A stretch of 64,000 nucleotides of DNA from Chryseobacterium lathyri (GTDB taxonomy: Bacteria > Bacteroidota > Bacteroidia > Flavobacteriales > Weeksellaceae): assembly GCF_030812195.1 (NCBI RefSeq), contig NZ_JAUSSF010000001.1, positions 1,550,001 through 1,614,000 of the forward strand, in the 5' to 3' direction. Positions 45,448-54,541 of this stretch are shown one piece after another. Position 1 is the stretch's first letter, and each line of letters opens with the position of its first letter. Both the position numbers and the translations under genes were made by a program. The notes beneath the pieces were generated by a model. It was not told the DNA's origin and did no database searches. It was given only the letters and a program-made list of their open reading frames with translations.

Positions 45448-46851
45448 TTAGAACTTCCAGCCAAATGTAATAAAGAAGTTATTCCTGTTATTTTTTACTT
45501 CTGAAACAGCAAAATAGTCTGATGACATAATTCTTGTATCGGAATAATATGCTGTATCAGTAGAAGGATTCCCTGTTTCAATACCCCTCAAGAAAGGATT
45601 GCTGTATGTAGAGGTTACATACTGATAAGATGCATCTATGTAAAATGACTTGAAATCATACCCCAAACCAAACGAGGCTAGGTTTCTGTTATTAAGCATC
45701 ATATCACTGTATGACTTATCAGTTGTAGAAGCATCCGGATTTATCTGGCTTACCGTTAAAGCATCAAAAGGATTGGATGTGTAAGAATAACCACCTCTTA
45801 ATCTGAATTGCTTTACTCTGTACTCAGCTCCTATTCTTACTTCTGAAAGGTTTTTATAGTTGTCTTTAAAGAAACTGTTCAGCTCGCTTTCAGCTCCTGT
45901 TACCACTTTATATTTAGGTCTGGTCAGTCCCAGCGTATAATCTACGTTCAATGAAAAGTTTTTACTTGCAACAAATGCAGCACTTACTGTTGCTTTGAGC
46001 GGTGTCGTAAGATCTCTTGATTCCGCTCCGCTGCCATCACCGTAATCCGGGTCATTATAAAAATTATAATTTCTGTCTATGCGCCAGAATGTCGGGGTTT
46101 CTATAGCACCTCCAATTCTGAAATTAGGACTAAGCTTGCCAATTACCCCTAAAGAAGCAGAAAATCCTGAGGATCTTTCAAACATCGGCGTGTTTTGTCT
46201 GTCGAAATATTCTATAGAACCATTATCCAATGACTTGAAAGCTGCCGTATCATACTGATCGATAGAAGCATTGAAAAAATTGAATCCTGCTCCGATATAT
46301 AGATTATGATTATAATTGGCACCTACTCCAAAACTTGTTTTTGAAAGGCTTCCATATCTGTTGTAAGCATGACCTGCAAACGAGGCACTTTTATCAGTAA
46401 AATCCTTGATAACATCATTGCTTCCGGGAGACTCTACATAATTATCAAGTGACTGATTGGAAAAATTGATCCCTATATTGATAAATTTCCATCCGGATTC
46501 ACTCATCAAAGGAAAAGCAGTTACGCCTCCGATATTTCCAAGATCCGTATTGGTTTTGCTGTAATCAATAGAAGTCCCTCCCCAGCTACTTTTATTTTTA
46601 TTTCCTGCAATGGATACTGTTCCGGAAACTTCCCCGGAAATAGCTACCCCTAAACCGGCAGGGTTGGTCAGCAGGGAATTGGCATCACCTCCTAATGCTC
46701 CGTTAGCTCCTGCCATTGCATTAAACTTTGACGAACCCACCATAGGAGTGCTGGAATAAACATCTACAGTATTTCTCAATATAGAAACATCCTGTGCCTG
46801 TGCAAAAAATGCAGCAGAAACACTCATTAATACTAAAGATTTTTTTAACAT
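45448..46851 (-). CDS. OmpP1/FadL-type outer-membrane beta-barrel
   Basis: A 467-residue barrel protein. Signal peptide ends FFAQA-QD. The mature start has AMAGANGALGGDANSLLTNPAGL, the hatch-type opening of the OmpP1/FadL/TodX family (compare GGD...NPAGL), followed by alternating beta strands and the closing FGWKF aromatic end. Such proteins take up hydrophobic molecules. It starts 29 bases after the aromatic/glycine-rich lipoprotein gene and is probably co-transcribed with it. Confidence 0.88.
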   Translation of the reverse strand: MLKKSLVLMSVSAAFFAQAQDVSILRNTVDVYSSTPMVGSSKFNAMAGANGALGGDANSLLTNPAGLGVAISGEVSGTVSIAGNKNKSSWGGTSIDYSKTNTDLGNIGGVTAFPLMSESGWKFINIGINFSNQSLDNYVESPGSNDVIKDFTDKSASFAGHAYNRYGSLSKTSFGVGANYNHNLYIGAGFNFFNASIDQYDTAAFKSLDNGSIEYFDRQNTPMFERSSGFSASLGVIGKLSPNFRIGGAIETPTFWRIDRNYNFYNDPDYGDGSGAESRDLTTPLKATVSAAFVASKNFSLNVDYTLGLTRPKYKVVTGAESELNSFFKDNYKNLSEVRIGAEYRVKQFRLRGGYSYTSNPFDALTVSQINPDASTTDKSYSDMMLNNRNLASFGLGYDFKSFYIDASYQYVTSTYSNPFLRGIETGNPSTDTAYYSDTRIMSSDYFAVSEVKNNRNNFFITFGWKF

Positions 46852-46880
46852 TATTTTTTTAATAGTTATTAAGTTCGAAA

Positions 46881-47954
46881 TTATCTACCGCCTCTGAAGC
46901 CTCCGCCTCCTCCGCCGGATCTCATACCTCCTCCGCCTGAAGAACCTCCTCTAAAGCCACCACCTGAAGAACCTCCGCTTGATCTGAAACCTCCGCTGTC
47001 GTTGGATCTGAAACCTCCATTATTGTTATTATAGTTTGGCTGAGAATTATAATTAGGTCTTGGGGAATTTGAATTACGGAACCCGCCAGATTGCGGCTGT
47101 GTTCTGTAACCGCCATTACCTTGTCTGAATCCTCCGTTGTTATAAGAACCACTATTTCTGAAACCGCCGTTTGCACTTCCGTTTCGGAAACCATTATTGG
47201 TTGATGTGTTTCGGAAGCCACTTCCACTGTTTCTGAAACCGCCTCTTGAGGTATTGGTTTTGTACACCGCATTCGTTAAGCCTGGATTGCTGAATCCTCC
47301 GCCACCGCTTCTTCTGTAAACCGGTCTGTAGCTATTACCCCAGTAACCGCCATTCCAGCCCCAATATGGGTAACCGTAGCCGCCACCCCAGAACGGATCA
47401 TAATATCCACCCCAGTAAGGAGAATATCCATAACCCCAGTAAGGGCTTCCCCAGCCCCAGCCGAATGATCCTCCCCATCCAAACGATCCACCCCAGCCCC
47501 AGGACATATTCATACCCCAGCCCCAGCCGCGGTTCATGCCCCAATAAGGGCTGTAACCACCATACCATCCCCACGGAGATCCCCAGGAATTATCGTAATA
47601 GTTGGTCTGAGACCCGGCAAATGCACCCCAATCTGAATCGGTAGCATTCGTATTCCAGTTATTATCACTCCATGTATTATATCTGTTCTCTTGTTCTCTG
47701 GAATTGGTCTGCGCATTCTGGATTACATTGGAGTCTTGGTAGTAATCATAGTTTTCCCCAACTCTGTTACCGCCATCATTGATAATCACCCCTTCTGGCA
47801 GCGTATCTTTATTGGGGTCGTAGTACACCCCATCGGTCTCCGTGTATCCTCCCATCTGAGCACCACAGGACACAAGCAGTAATCCGCCTGATATTGCCAA
47901 AATCCCTTTGGATTTTAACAGACCGAGCAAATTTTTATGTATATTTCTTTTCAT
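46881..47954 (-). CDS. Lipoprotein with an aromatic-glycine block and GGFRN repeats
   Basis: A 357-residue lipoprotein. The signal ends LLLVSC (Cys30). Residues ~30-110 are ordinary. From ~115 to ~215 the sequence is nearly all Gly, Trp, Tyr and Ser (units such as GWGWGSPYWGYGYSPYWGG). From ~230 to the end it is built of short Gly-Phe-Arg-Asn repeats (GGFRNSGS, GGFRGG). No catalytic motif. Homologues are sometimes mislabelled prolyl-tRNA synthetase because of the neighbour proS; this has no synthetase motif. Two TGTACCAAAA repeats precede it. Role unknown; extracellular or outer-leaflet display is plausible. Confidence 0.82.
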   Translation of the reverse strand: MKRNIHKNLLGLLKSKGILAISGGLLLVSCGAQMGGYTETDGVYYDPNKDTLPEGVIINDGGNRVGENYDYYQDSNVIQNAQTNSREQENRYNTWSDNNWNTNATDSDWGAFAGSQTNYYDNSWGSPWGWYGGYSPYWGMNRGWGWGMNMSWGWGGSFGWGGSFGWGWGSPYWGYGYSPYWGGYYDPFWGGGYGYPYWGWNGGYWGNSYRPVYRRSGGGGFSNPGLTNAVYKTNTSRGGFRNSGSGFRNTSTNNGFRNGSANGGFRNSGSYNNGGFRQGNGGYRTQPQSGGFRNSNSPRPNYNSQPNYNNNNGGFRSNDSGGFRSSGGSSGGGFRGGSSGGGGMRSGGGGGGFRGGR

Positions 47955-47981
47955 GATAACGTAAAGATTTTTAATTTAAAT

Positions 47982-47989
47982 TATATTTG
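47982..47989 (+). promoter_or_regulatory. Possible promoter -7 box for proS
   Basis: TATATTTG lies 109 bases before the proS ATG, which would make a long leader. No clear -33 TTG. Confidence 0.3.
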
Positions 47990-47994
47990 CAATC

Positions 47995-48015
47995 TGTACC
48001 AAAAATGTACCAAAA
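47995..48015. repeat. Two direct repeats TGTACCAAAA, 11 bases apart
   Basis: TGTACCAAAA occurs at 47995-48004 and 48006-48015 (one helical turn), with a partial third copy TGTACAAAA at 48068-48076. It sits between the divergent lipoprotein operon and proS, where a regulator could bind. Confidence 0.5.
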
Positions 48016-48025
48016 CACTGGTAAA

Positions 48026-48056
48026 AAAATCTATCAAAAATAGATTTTTATTTTTA
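48026..48056 (+). terminator. Hairpin with U-rich tail in the proS leader
   Basis: AAAATCTAT pairs with ATAGATTTT around a five-base loop, followed by TATTTTTAG. On the plus strand it resembles a weak terminator 40 bases before proS; it could attenuate or be incidental in such AT-rich DNA. Confidence 0.35.
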
Positions 48057-48098
48057 GATTACAATAATGTACAAAAGTTAAAAAAATTAAAATAAATA

Positions 48099-49574
48099 AT
48101 GGCAAAATTAACCTCAAGAAGCGAAGATTACAGCAAATGGTATAATGAGTTGGTGGTAAAAGCTGACTTAGCTGAAAACTCTGGAGTGCGAGGATGCATG
48201 GTGATCAAACCATACGGCTATGCAATCTGGGAAAAAATGCGTGATGAAATGGATAAAAGATTCAAAGAAACAGGTCACGTTAATGCTTATTTCCCGCTTT
48301 TTGTGCCCAAGAGTCTGTTTGAGGCAGAAGAAAAAAATGCAGAAGGTTTTGCTAAAGAATGTGCAGTAGTTACCCATTATAGATTAAAAACAGATCCGGA
48401 CAATCCACATAAGCTTATTGTAGATCCGGATGCTAAATTAGAAGAAGAGCTTATCGTGCGCCCTACTTCTGAAGCAATTATCTGGAATACATACAAAAAC
48501 TGGATCCAGTCTTACAGAGACCTTCCGATCCTGATCAACCAATGGGCCAACGTTGTCCGTTGGGAAATGAGAACCCGCCTGTTCCTTAGAACAGCAGAAT
48601 TCCTTTGGCAGGAAGGACATACAGCACATGCTACCAAAGATGAAGCAGTGGAAGAAGCTGAAAAAATGAATGATGTATATGCTGATTTTGCAGAAAAATT
48701 CATGGCGATGCCTGTTATTAAGGGATTAAAAACACCGTCTGAAAGATTTGCAGGAGCTGATGAAACGTACTGTATTGAAGCATTGATGCAGGATGGAAAA
48801 GCACTTCAGGCAGGAACCTCTCACTTCTTGGGTCAGAATTTCGCGAAAGCTTTCGATGTAAAATTCACCAATAAAGAAGGTAAGATTGAGCATGCATGGG
48901 CCACTTCTTGGGGAACTTCCACCCGTTTGATGGGAGCTTTGATTATGACCCATTCTGATGATTTCGGACTGGTACTTCCTCCTACCCTGGCTCCAATTCA
49001 GGTGGTTATTGTTCCTATCTTCAAAGGAGAAGAGCAATTGGCGCAGATCAGCGAAGTAGCCCTTGAAATCGTGGCTAAATTAAAAGCAAAAGGCATCTCT
49101 GTTAAATTTGATGACGATACGCATAATAAACCGGGATGGAAGTTTGCTGAATATGAACTGAAAGGTGTACCGGTTAGAATTGCTCTGGGACCTAAAGATT
49201 TGGAAAACAAATCTGTGGAAATTGCAAGAAGAGACAATCTTACTAAAGAAGTCCGTTCTATTGAAGGAGTTGACATTTATATCCAGGAGCTATTACAGAC
49301 CATTCAGAAAGACCTTTATGAAAAAGCATTAAACTTCAGAAAAGACAACATTACAAGAGTTGACAGTTATGAAGAGTTCAAGAAAGTTCTTGAAGAAAAA
49401 GGAGGTTTCATTTATGCACATTGGGATGGAACTGCTGAAGAAGAAGAACAGATCAAGGATGAAACGAAGGCTACTATCAGATGTATTCCTTTAGATGATG
49501 ATACTGAAGAAGGGGTTTCTATGGTAAGCGGAAAACCGTCTAAGAGACGTGTATTATTCGCAAAAGCTTACTAA
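48099..49574 (+). CDS. proS: Prolyl-tRNA synthetase, type 3
   Basis: A 491-residue class II synthetase that charges tRNA-Pro. Features of the eukaryote/archaeal-like (type 3) form: no editing insertion, motif 2 [20 protein letters not shown], motif 3 with [22 protein letters not shown], an anticodon-binding domain near 290-400 ([31 protein letters not shown]) and the type-3 C-terminal domain. The start follows the A-rich leader. No terminator was seen. Confidence 0.96.
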   Translation: MAKLTSRSEDYSKWYNELVVKADLAENSGVRGCMVIKPYGYAIWEKMRDEMDKRFKETGHVNAYFPLFVPKSLFEAEEKNAEGFAKECAVVTHYRLKTDPDNPHKLIVDPDAKLEEELIVRPTSEAIIWNTYKNWIQSYRDLPILINQWANVVRWEMRTRLFLRTAEFLWQEGHTAHATKDEAVEEAEKMNDVYADFAEKFMAMPVIKGLKTPSERFAGADETYCIEALMQDGKALQAGTSHFLGQNFAKAFDVKFTNKEGKIEHAWATSWGTSTRLMGALIMTHSDDFGLVLPPTLAPIQVVIVPIFKGEEQLAQISEVALEIVAKLKAKGISVKFDDDTHNKPGWKFAEYELKGVPVRIALGPKDLENKSVEIARRDNLTKEVRSIEGVDIYIQELLQTIQKDLYEKALNFRKDNITRVDSYEEFKKVLEEKGGFIYAHWDGTAEEEEQIKDETKATIRCIPLDDDTEEGVSMVSGKPSKRRVLFAKAY

Positions 49575-49693
49575 TAATTTTTGCTGATTTTCAAAAACTT
49601 TCCCGAAAATTAAATAAATATTCAAAAAAAAGTGACTTTTGGACAGATTTTTGTTTAAATTTATACAACATTAATCTAAAAAAATAATTTATT

Positions 49694-50998
49694 ATGTCTT
49701 TAAATGTCATTGATTTAATTAAAGGACAGTTAGGTCCCGCTTTAATTTCGCAAGCTGCTTCCCAGTTTGGAGAAAGTGAATCCGGTATTTCAAAAGCAAT
49801 TGGAGGTTTATTGCCTGCAGTTGTAGGAGGATTAGCCAATAATTCTGATAACCCGGGAGTTTTGGATGCAATTACCAATGCCTCGTCAAGCGGAATTTTA
49901 GGAAATTTAATAGGTGGTGCATCCAGCAGCCCTGTAATTTCCAATCTGTTGACCTCTATTTTTGGAGACAAAATCGGCGGAATAGTAAATGCTATTGCTA
50001 CTTATGCAGGAATCAGCAATAATTCTTCCAGTTCACTGCTGAATTTAGTAACAGGAGCTACGGTAGGTTCTATCGGAAAATATGCTGCTGATAATAATTT
50101 AGACAAATCAGGTATTTCAAACCTGTTAGGTGAACAAAAAGGAATCATTTCTTCACTTTTACCAGCAGGACTTTCCCTGGCATCCCTGAATATCGGCGAC
50201 TGGGCAAAAGGATATAAATTTGATAATGATAATGATGCTATCAGAACAGCAGCCAGTGAAGAGCCTAAAATAGAAGTTACAAGAAGTACTACATCTGAAG
50301 GAACCAATCCTGACAGAAACAATAATGAAGGCGGAGGTTCAATCTGGAAATGGTTGCTTCCGCTTTTACTTTTAATCGCTGCAGCTTATTTTATATGGAA
50401 GCAGTGTGAGAAGAAAGAAACAACCACAACTACCACGGTAGCAGATTCTACAGGATCAGCCACTGATACAGCTGCTGTAATCACACCTACAGACACTTCT
50501 GCAACAACGGCAACAACAACCAGAACAGATGAAAATATTGATCTTAATGGAGTAATGCTGAAAGGTTACAAAGGAGGAATGGAAGATCAGATGATCACTT
50601 TCCTGAAGTCTGACAGCTATAAAAATGCAGCTGATGATGCAGCATTAAAAGATAAGTGGTATGATTTTGACCATGTAAATTTCAAGATGGGAAGCTCTAC
50701 TGAATTGGAAGCAGGCTCACAAGGACAGCTTGATAATCTGGTAGCTATTTTAAAAGCATTTCCGGATGCAAAAATCAAAATTGGAGGATATACTGACAAA
50801 GTAGGAAATGAAGCTGCCAATGTAAAATTATCTCAATCCAGAGCTGATTTCATCAAAAATGCTTTAGCAAAAGCAGGAGTTGGTGCTCAGGTTTTAGGAG
50901 CTGAAGGTTACGGAAGCAAATTTGCTACAGTAGACGCTAAAGCTTCTGATGCAGAAAGAGCTGCTGACAGAAAAATGTCTGTAAGATTTGCAAAATAG
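49694..50998 (+). CDS. DUF937-transmembrane-OmpA fusion protein
   Basis: A 434-residue protein with no signal peptide. The N-terminal DUF937 (YidB-like) domain (about 1-185, LIKGQLGPALISQAASQFG and GGLLPAVVGGLAN) is probably cytoplasmic. A single transmembrane segment (217-235) leads to a Thr/Ser-rich linker and an OmpA-type peptidoglycan-binding domain (about 320-434: FKMGSSTEL, IKIGGYTDKVG, LSQSRADFIKNALAKAGV). It should tie the inner membrane to the cell wall. Function of DUF937 is unknown. It ends at a strong terminator. Confidence 0.9.
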   Translation: MSLNVIDLIKGQLGPALISQAASQFGESESGISKAIGGLLPAVVGGLANNSDNPGVLDAITNASSSGILGNLIGGASSSPVISNLLTSIFGDKIGGIVNAIATYAGISNNSSSSLLNLVTGATVGSIGKYAADNNLDKSGISNLLGEQKGIISSLLPAGLSLASLNIGDWAKGYKFDNDNDAIRTAASEEPKIEVTRSTTSEGTNPDRNNNEGGGSIWKWLLPLLLLIAAAYFIWKQCEKKETTTTTTVADSTGSATDTAAVITPTDTSATTATTTRTDENIDLNGVMLKGYKGGMEDQMITFLKSDSYKNAADDAALKDKWYDFDHVNFKMGSSTELEAGSQGQLDNLVAILKAFPDAKIKIGGYTDKVGNEAANVKLSQSRADFIKNALAKAGVGAQVLGAEGYGSKFATVDAKASDAERAADRKMSVRFAK

Positions 50999-51021
50999 AT
51001 CTTTAGAATCTTTAAAAATAG

Positions 51022-51052
51022 ATCCTGGAAATTAATTTCCAGGATTTTTTTT
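51022..51052 (+). terminator. Intrinsic terminator after the OmpA fusion gene
   Basis: ATCCTGGAAATT pairs with AATTTCCAGGAT without a loop, followed by a run of T. Confidence 0.9.
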
Positions 51053-51085
51053 ATCACCCGACTTTCGTATTTATATTTATTTAAG

Positions 51086-51108
51086 TAAATTTGTTAGTCA
51101 TTTCTAAC
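51086..51108 (+). promoter_or_regulatory. mntH promoter with overlapping inverted repeat
   Basis: TAAATTTG (51086-51093) matches TAnnTTTG, and its last base begins the inverted repeat GTTAG-N6-CTAAC (51093-51108), which ends 4 bases before the ATG. The repeat covers the expected transcription start, an ideal repressor site. A metal-responsive DtxR/MntR-like protein is the likely binder, by inference. Confidence 0.5.
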
Positions 51109-51112
51109 ATTT

Positions 51113-52444
51113 ATGAATTTCAAATTAAATAGCCCCTGGCGTAAAGATAAAACATCCCATTCCCTCTCTGAGGTATACTCCTCTATAAAAGTACCCCGAA
51201 ATGCTCCATTTTGGAGGAAATATCTGGCATTTGCCGGTCCCGGGCTGATGATTGCTGTTGGATATATGGACCCGGGAAACTGGGCAACTGATATTGCCGG
51301 AGGTGCTCAGTTTGGGTATACCCTACTTTCTGTCATTCTGATTTCAAATATTTTCGCAATGGTTTTACAGCATTTATCTGTAAAATTAGGTGTTGTTGCT
51401 GAAAGAGACCTTGCCCAGGCCTGCCGTGATCATTTTAATCCTACGACCAATTTTATTCTGTGGCTGTTTTGCGAAATTGCTATTGCTGCTTGTGATCTGG
51501 CCGAAGTTATCGGTTCTGCCATTGCACTAAACCTCCTGTTTCATATTCCTCTCACCTGGGGAATTGTCATCACAACAGTGGATGTTCTGATCATTCTTTT
51601 ACTTCAGGCTAAAGGTTTCAGGTGGATAGAGAGTATTGTTGGCGGGCTCATTTTTATTATTCTTGCCTGTTTCATTTATGAGATTATAATTTCACAACCT
51701 GCTTTCAATGAAATCCTTGGCGGATTGGTTCCTCAAAAGGAAATCATCCAAAATCCTGCAATGCTTTATATCGCTATCGGGATTTTAGGCGCTACAGTAA
51801 TGCCCCATAATTTATATCTGCACAGCAGTATCGTTCAGACAAGAGATTACCCGCGTGATCGGCAAGGAAAAAAGGAAGCGATAAAATTTGCAACTCTGGA
51901 CAGCACTGTTTCATTGATGCTGGCCTTCTTTATCAATGCAGCTATTCTTATTCTTGCTGCTGCAACCTTCCATACTACAGGAAATAAGCATGTGGCAGAT
52001 ATTCACGATGCCTACAAAATGCTGACTCCTATTTTGGGTGCTTCTATGGCAAGTATTGCTTTTGCCATAGCTTTACTGGCTTCAGGGCAGAACTCAACCT
52101 TAACCGGAACTCTTGCAGGACAAATCGTGATGGAAGGCTTCTTAAATATCCGGTTAAAACCATGGTTGAGAAGACTGATCACAAGACTTATTGCTGTTAT
52201 TCCCGCTTTAATAGTTGCAATCATTTATGGTGAACAGGGAACAACTGATTTATTGGTTTTAAGCCAGGTAATTTTATCTATGCAGCTGAGCTTCGCAGTA
52301 GTTCCTCTGGTTATGTTTACCAATGACAAAGCTAAAATGGGAGAATTCGTTAATAAGCCTTTCTTAAAAATATGTGTCTGGCTCATTTCCATTATCATCA
52401 TTATTCTAAATTTGTATTTGCTGTATCAAACGTTTTCCGGATAA
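51113..52444 (+). CDS. mntH: Nramp family Mn2+/Fe2+ transporter
   Basis: A 443-residue proton-coupled importer of divalent metals with about 11 transmembrane segments. The TM1 metal-site motif GYMDPGNWATD (Asp53, Asn56) and the TM6 motif MPHNLYLHSSIVQTR are both intact. A transport-signature loop GQNSTLTGTLAGQIVMEGFL is present. The leader contains a promoter box with an overlapping inverted repeat, consistent with metal-dependent repression. No partner gene is in the operon. Confidence 0.95.
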   Translation: MNFKLNSPWRKDKTSHSLSEVYSSIKVPRNAPFWRKYLAFAGPGLMIAVGYMDPGNWATDIAGGAQFGYTLLSVILISNIFAMVLQHLSVKLGVVAERDLAQACRDHFNPTTNFILWLFCEIAIAACDLAEVIGSAIALNLLFHIPLTWGIVITTVDVLIILLLQAKGFRWIESIVGGLIFIILACFIYEIIISQPAFNEILGGLVPQKEIIQNPAMLYIAIGILGATVMPHNLYLHSSIVQTRDYPRDRQGKKEAIKFATLDSTVSLMLAFFINAAILILAAATFHTTGNKHVADIHDAYKMLTPILGASMASIAFAIALLASGQNSTLTGTLAGQIVMEGFLNIRLKPWLRRLITRLIAVIPALIVAIIYGEQGTTDLLVLSQVILSMQLSFAVVPLVMFTNDKAKMGEFVNKPFLKICVWLISIIIIILNLYLLYQTFSG

Positions 52445-52688
52445 AATGATGAACTGTACATTGGTAATTGTGATTATTCAATAGACGATAAATCACTATT
52501 GGCATACATAACAAAATCCTACTATTCATAATTAAAGTTATAATGAATTGCAGTGAATGATGAAGTTTACAACAGCTGATAAATTGGCCTTTCACAACCA
52601 ATCAGCACCTTTCATTTTCTGCCTTAATGTCCATTTTTTGTATTTGGCAGGTTCTTTGTCAAACAATTATTTAAATAAATATTGAATT

Positions 52689-53225
52689 ATGGAAAACCAG
52701 GATATTAACGAAGAAAGCATCAATAATCAGGAAGTAAACAACATTCAGGACGAAGCGGTATCTGAGGACAATGTGACAGCAAAACCTTCTGCAGAGGAAC
52801 TTTTGGCAGAAGAAAAAGACCGTTATATCAGATTGTACGCTGAATTCGAAAATTATAAAAAAAGAACAGCTAAAGAGAAGATGGAATTCTTCCAATATGC
52901 CAACCAGGATATGATGGTATCTATGCTGGGAGTTTTGGATGATTTCGAAAGAGCTTTAAAAGAAATTGCTAAAAACGGAAATCCAACTGACCTTCAGGGC
53001 GTAGAGCTGATCTATCAGAAGTTTAAAAGCAGACTTACAGAAAAAGGCTTAAAAGCCATGGAAGTCAATGCAGGCGATACGTTCAATGTAGATTTCCATG
53101 AAGCAATTACTCAAATTCCTGCTCCATCTGAAGATCTGAAAGGCAAAATCGTAGATGTAATTGAAACAGGATATACTTTAGGTGATAAAGTGATCCGTTT
53201 TGCAAAAGTAGTAACAGGAAACTAA
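52689..53225 (+). CDS. grpE: GrpE nucleotide exchange factor for DnaK
   Basis: A 178-residue co-chaperone that releases ADP from DnaK. An acidic N-terminal tail (1-35) leads to the long dimer helix (EEKDRYIRLYAEFENYKKRTAKEK) and the C-terminal beta domain with FNVDFHEAI and ETGYTLGDKVIRFAKVVTG, the GrpE signature. dnaJ follows after 104 bases that hold interleaved inverted repeats. dnaK is not in the window. Confidence 0.97.
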   Translation: MENQDINEESINNQEVNNIQDEAVSEDNVTAKPSAEELLAEEKDRYIRLYAEFENYKKRTAKEKMEFFQYANQDMMVSMLGVLDDFERALKEIAKNGNPTDLQGVELIYQKFKSRLTEKGLKAMEVNAGDTFNVDFHEAITQIPAPSEDLKGKIVDVIETGYTLGDKVIRFAKVVTGN

Positions 53226-53235
53226 TATTAAATAA

Positions 53236-53321
53236 TGATAAATGGTGATAGATAATTGATTGACAGCAGGCTTTAAGCCATACGCAATAGGCATCAGTTA
53301 TCATTTATCAGTAATCAATTA
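53236..53321. repeat. Interleaved inverted repeats in the grpE-dnaJ spacer
   Basis: Two 9-base inverted repeats are interleaved: TGATAAATG (53236-53244) with CATTTATCA (53302-53310), and TAATTGATT (53253-53261) with AATCAATTA (53313-53321). The order a-b-a'-b' allows alternative hairpins or a pseudoknot. It may be a degenerate intergenic repeat. Confidence 0.5.
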
Positions 53322-53329
53322 TAATCAAC

Positions 53330-54448
53330 ATGTCAAAAAGAGATTATTACGAAGTTCTTGAGATCAGTAAATCTGCATCAGCTGACGAGATAAAGAAAGC
53401 ATACCGAAAAATGGCCATCAAGTATCACCCGGATAAAAATCCAGGAGATAAAGAGGCTGAGGAAAAATTTAAGGAAGCTGCAGAGGCCTATGAAGTACTG
53501 AGCGATGACCAGAAACGTGCCAGATATGATCAGTTCGGCCATGCCGGAATGGGTGGTAATGGTGGTTTCGGAGGCGGAGGCTTCGGCGGAGGTATGAACA
53601 TGGAAGATATTTTCAGCCAGTTTGGAGATATTTTCGGCGGTGGCTTCGGCGGCTTTGGAGGAAATGGCGGAGGACGTCAGCAGGTGAAAGGCTCTAATTT
53701 AAGAATTAGAATCAAGCTGAGCCTTGAAGAAATGGTGAACGGAACACAGAAAACCATCAAAGTAAAAAAAATGAAGATGGCGGAAGGTGCCACTTCAAAA
53801 ATATGTCCTACCTGTAATGGTTCCGGTGTACAGCTCAAAGTGATGAACACAATGTTCGGGCAGATGCAGACACAGACTACCTGCAGCACCTGTCAGGGAA
53901 TCGGAAAAGTAGCAGATAAAATTCCGGCTGGAGCTAACGCGCAAGGGCTGATCAAAGATGAGGAAGAAATTTCTATCAATATTCCTGCTGGGGCTAGAGA
54001 TGGTATCCAACTTAATGTAAGAGGAAAAGGAAATGACGCTCCTTTCGGTGGGATCCCGGGAGATCTTTTAGTGATCATTGAAGAGGAAGCAGATAAAACA
54101 ATCAAGAGAGAGGGAGATAATCTTCATCAGGAACTATATATTTCATTTGCAGAGGCAGCTTTAGGAACCAAGAAAGAAGTTCCTACGGTAGGCGGTAAAG
54201 TGAAAATTACCGTTGATCCGGGCACACAGTCCGGAAAGATCCTCAGATTGGCAGGAAAGGGCCTCCCAAGCATCGACAGCTATGGTAAAGGCGACATGTT
54301 CATTCACATTAATGTTTGGACTCCTCAGAAACTGACTAAAGAGCAGAAAGATTTCTTTGAAAAACAGATGTCAAGTGGAGAAATGGTTGCAGAACCTTCC
54401 GGAAAGGAAAAAACTTTTTTTGATAAAGTAAAAGATTTATTCAATTAA
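53330..54448 (+). CDS. dnaJ: DnaJ (Hsp40) co-chaperone with halved zinc finger
   Basis: A 372-residue type A Hsp40 that delivers substrates to DnaK. The J domain has HPD at 33-35, then a Gly/Phe-rich linker (about 75-115). The zinc region has only two CxxCxGxG motifs, CPTCNGSG (159-166) and CSTCQGIG (185-192), where E. coli DnaJ has four, so one of the two zinc sites is absent. The C-terminal substrate domains are normal. It is the second gene of a grpE-dnaJ pair; a weak terminator follows. Confidence 0.95.
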   Translation: MSKRDYYEVLEISKSASADEIKKAYRKMAIKYHPDKNPGDKEAEEKFKEAAEAYEVLSDDQKRARYDQFGHAGMGGNGGFGGGGFGGGMNMEDIFSQFGDIFGGGFGGFGGNGGGRQQVKGSNLRIRIKLSLEEMVNGTQKTIKVKKMKMAEGATSKICPTCNGSGVQLKVMNTMFGQMQTQTTCSTCQGIGKVADKIPAGANAQGLIKDEEEISINIPAGARDGIQLNVRGKGNDAPFGGIPGDLLVIIEEEADKTIKREGDNLHQELYISFAEAALGTKKEVPTVGGKVKITVDPGTQSGKILRLAGKGLPSIDSYGKGDMFIHINVWTPQKLTKEQKDFFEKQMSSGEMVAEPSGKEKTFFDKVKDLFN

Positions 54449-54456
54449 TATAAATA

Positions 54457-54478
54457 GGTCTTACAAAAGGCCTTTTTT
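54457..54478 (+). terminator. Weak intrinsic terminator after dnaJ
   Basis: GGTCTT pairs with AAGGCC (one G-U pair) around a four-base loop, followed by six T. Confidence 0.6.
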
Positions 54479-54489
54479 ATTCAAATACT

Positions 54490-54523
54490 AAAAAGCTCAG
54501 CAGTCATGACTGCTGAGCTTTTT
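54490..54523. terminator. Bidirectional intrinsic terminator
   Basis: A perfect palindrome of 16-base arms (AAAAGCTCAGCAGTCA and its complement) with T/A runs lies between dnaJ and the convergent DUF808 gene. Confidence 0.9.
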
Positions 54524-54541
54524 TGCTATATCTGCAATCAG

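Noticed and set aside
47000..47500. CRISPR-like repetition
   Set aside because: The repetition is of protein motifs in a coding frame, with irregular unit length and no spacers.
46922..47716. Long open frames on both strands across the Gly/Trp repeat region
   Set aside because: They are by-products of biased codons in the repeat-rich lipoprotein gene and have no independent start signals or family features.
46881..47954. Prolyl-tRNA synthetase label for the Gly/Trp-rich lipoprotein
   Set aside because: No class II synthetase motif is present; the true proS is the divergent neighbour. The label in relatives likely comes from adjacency.
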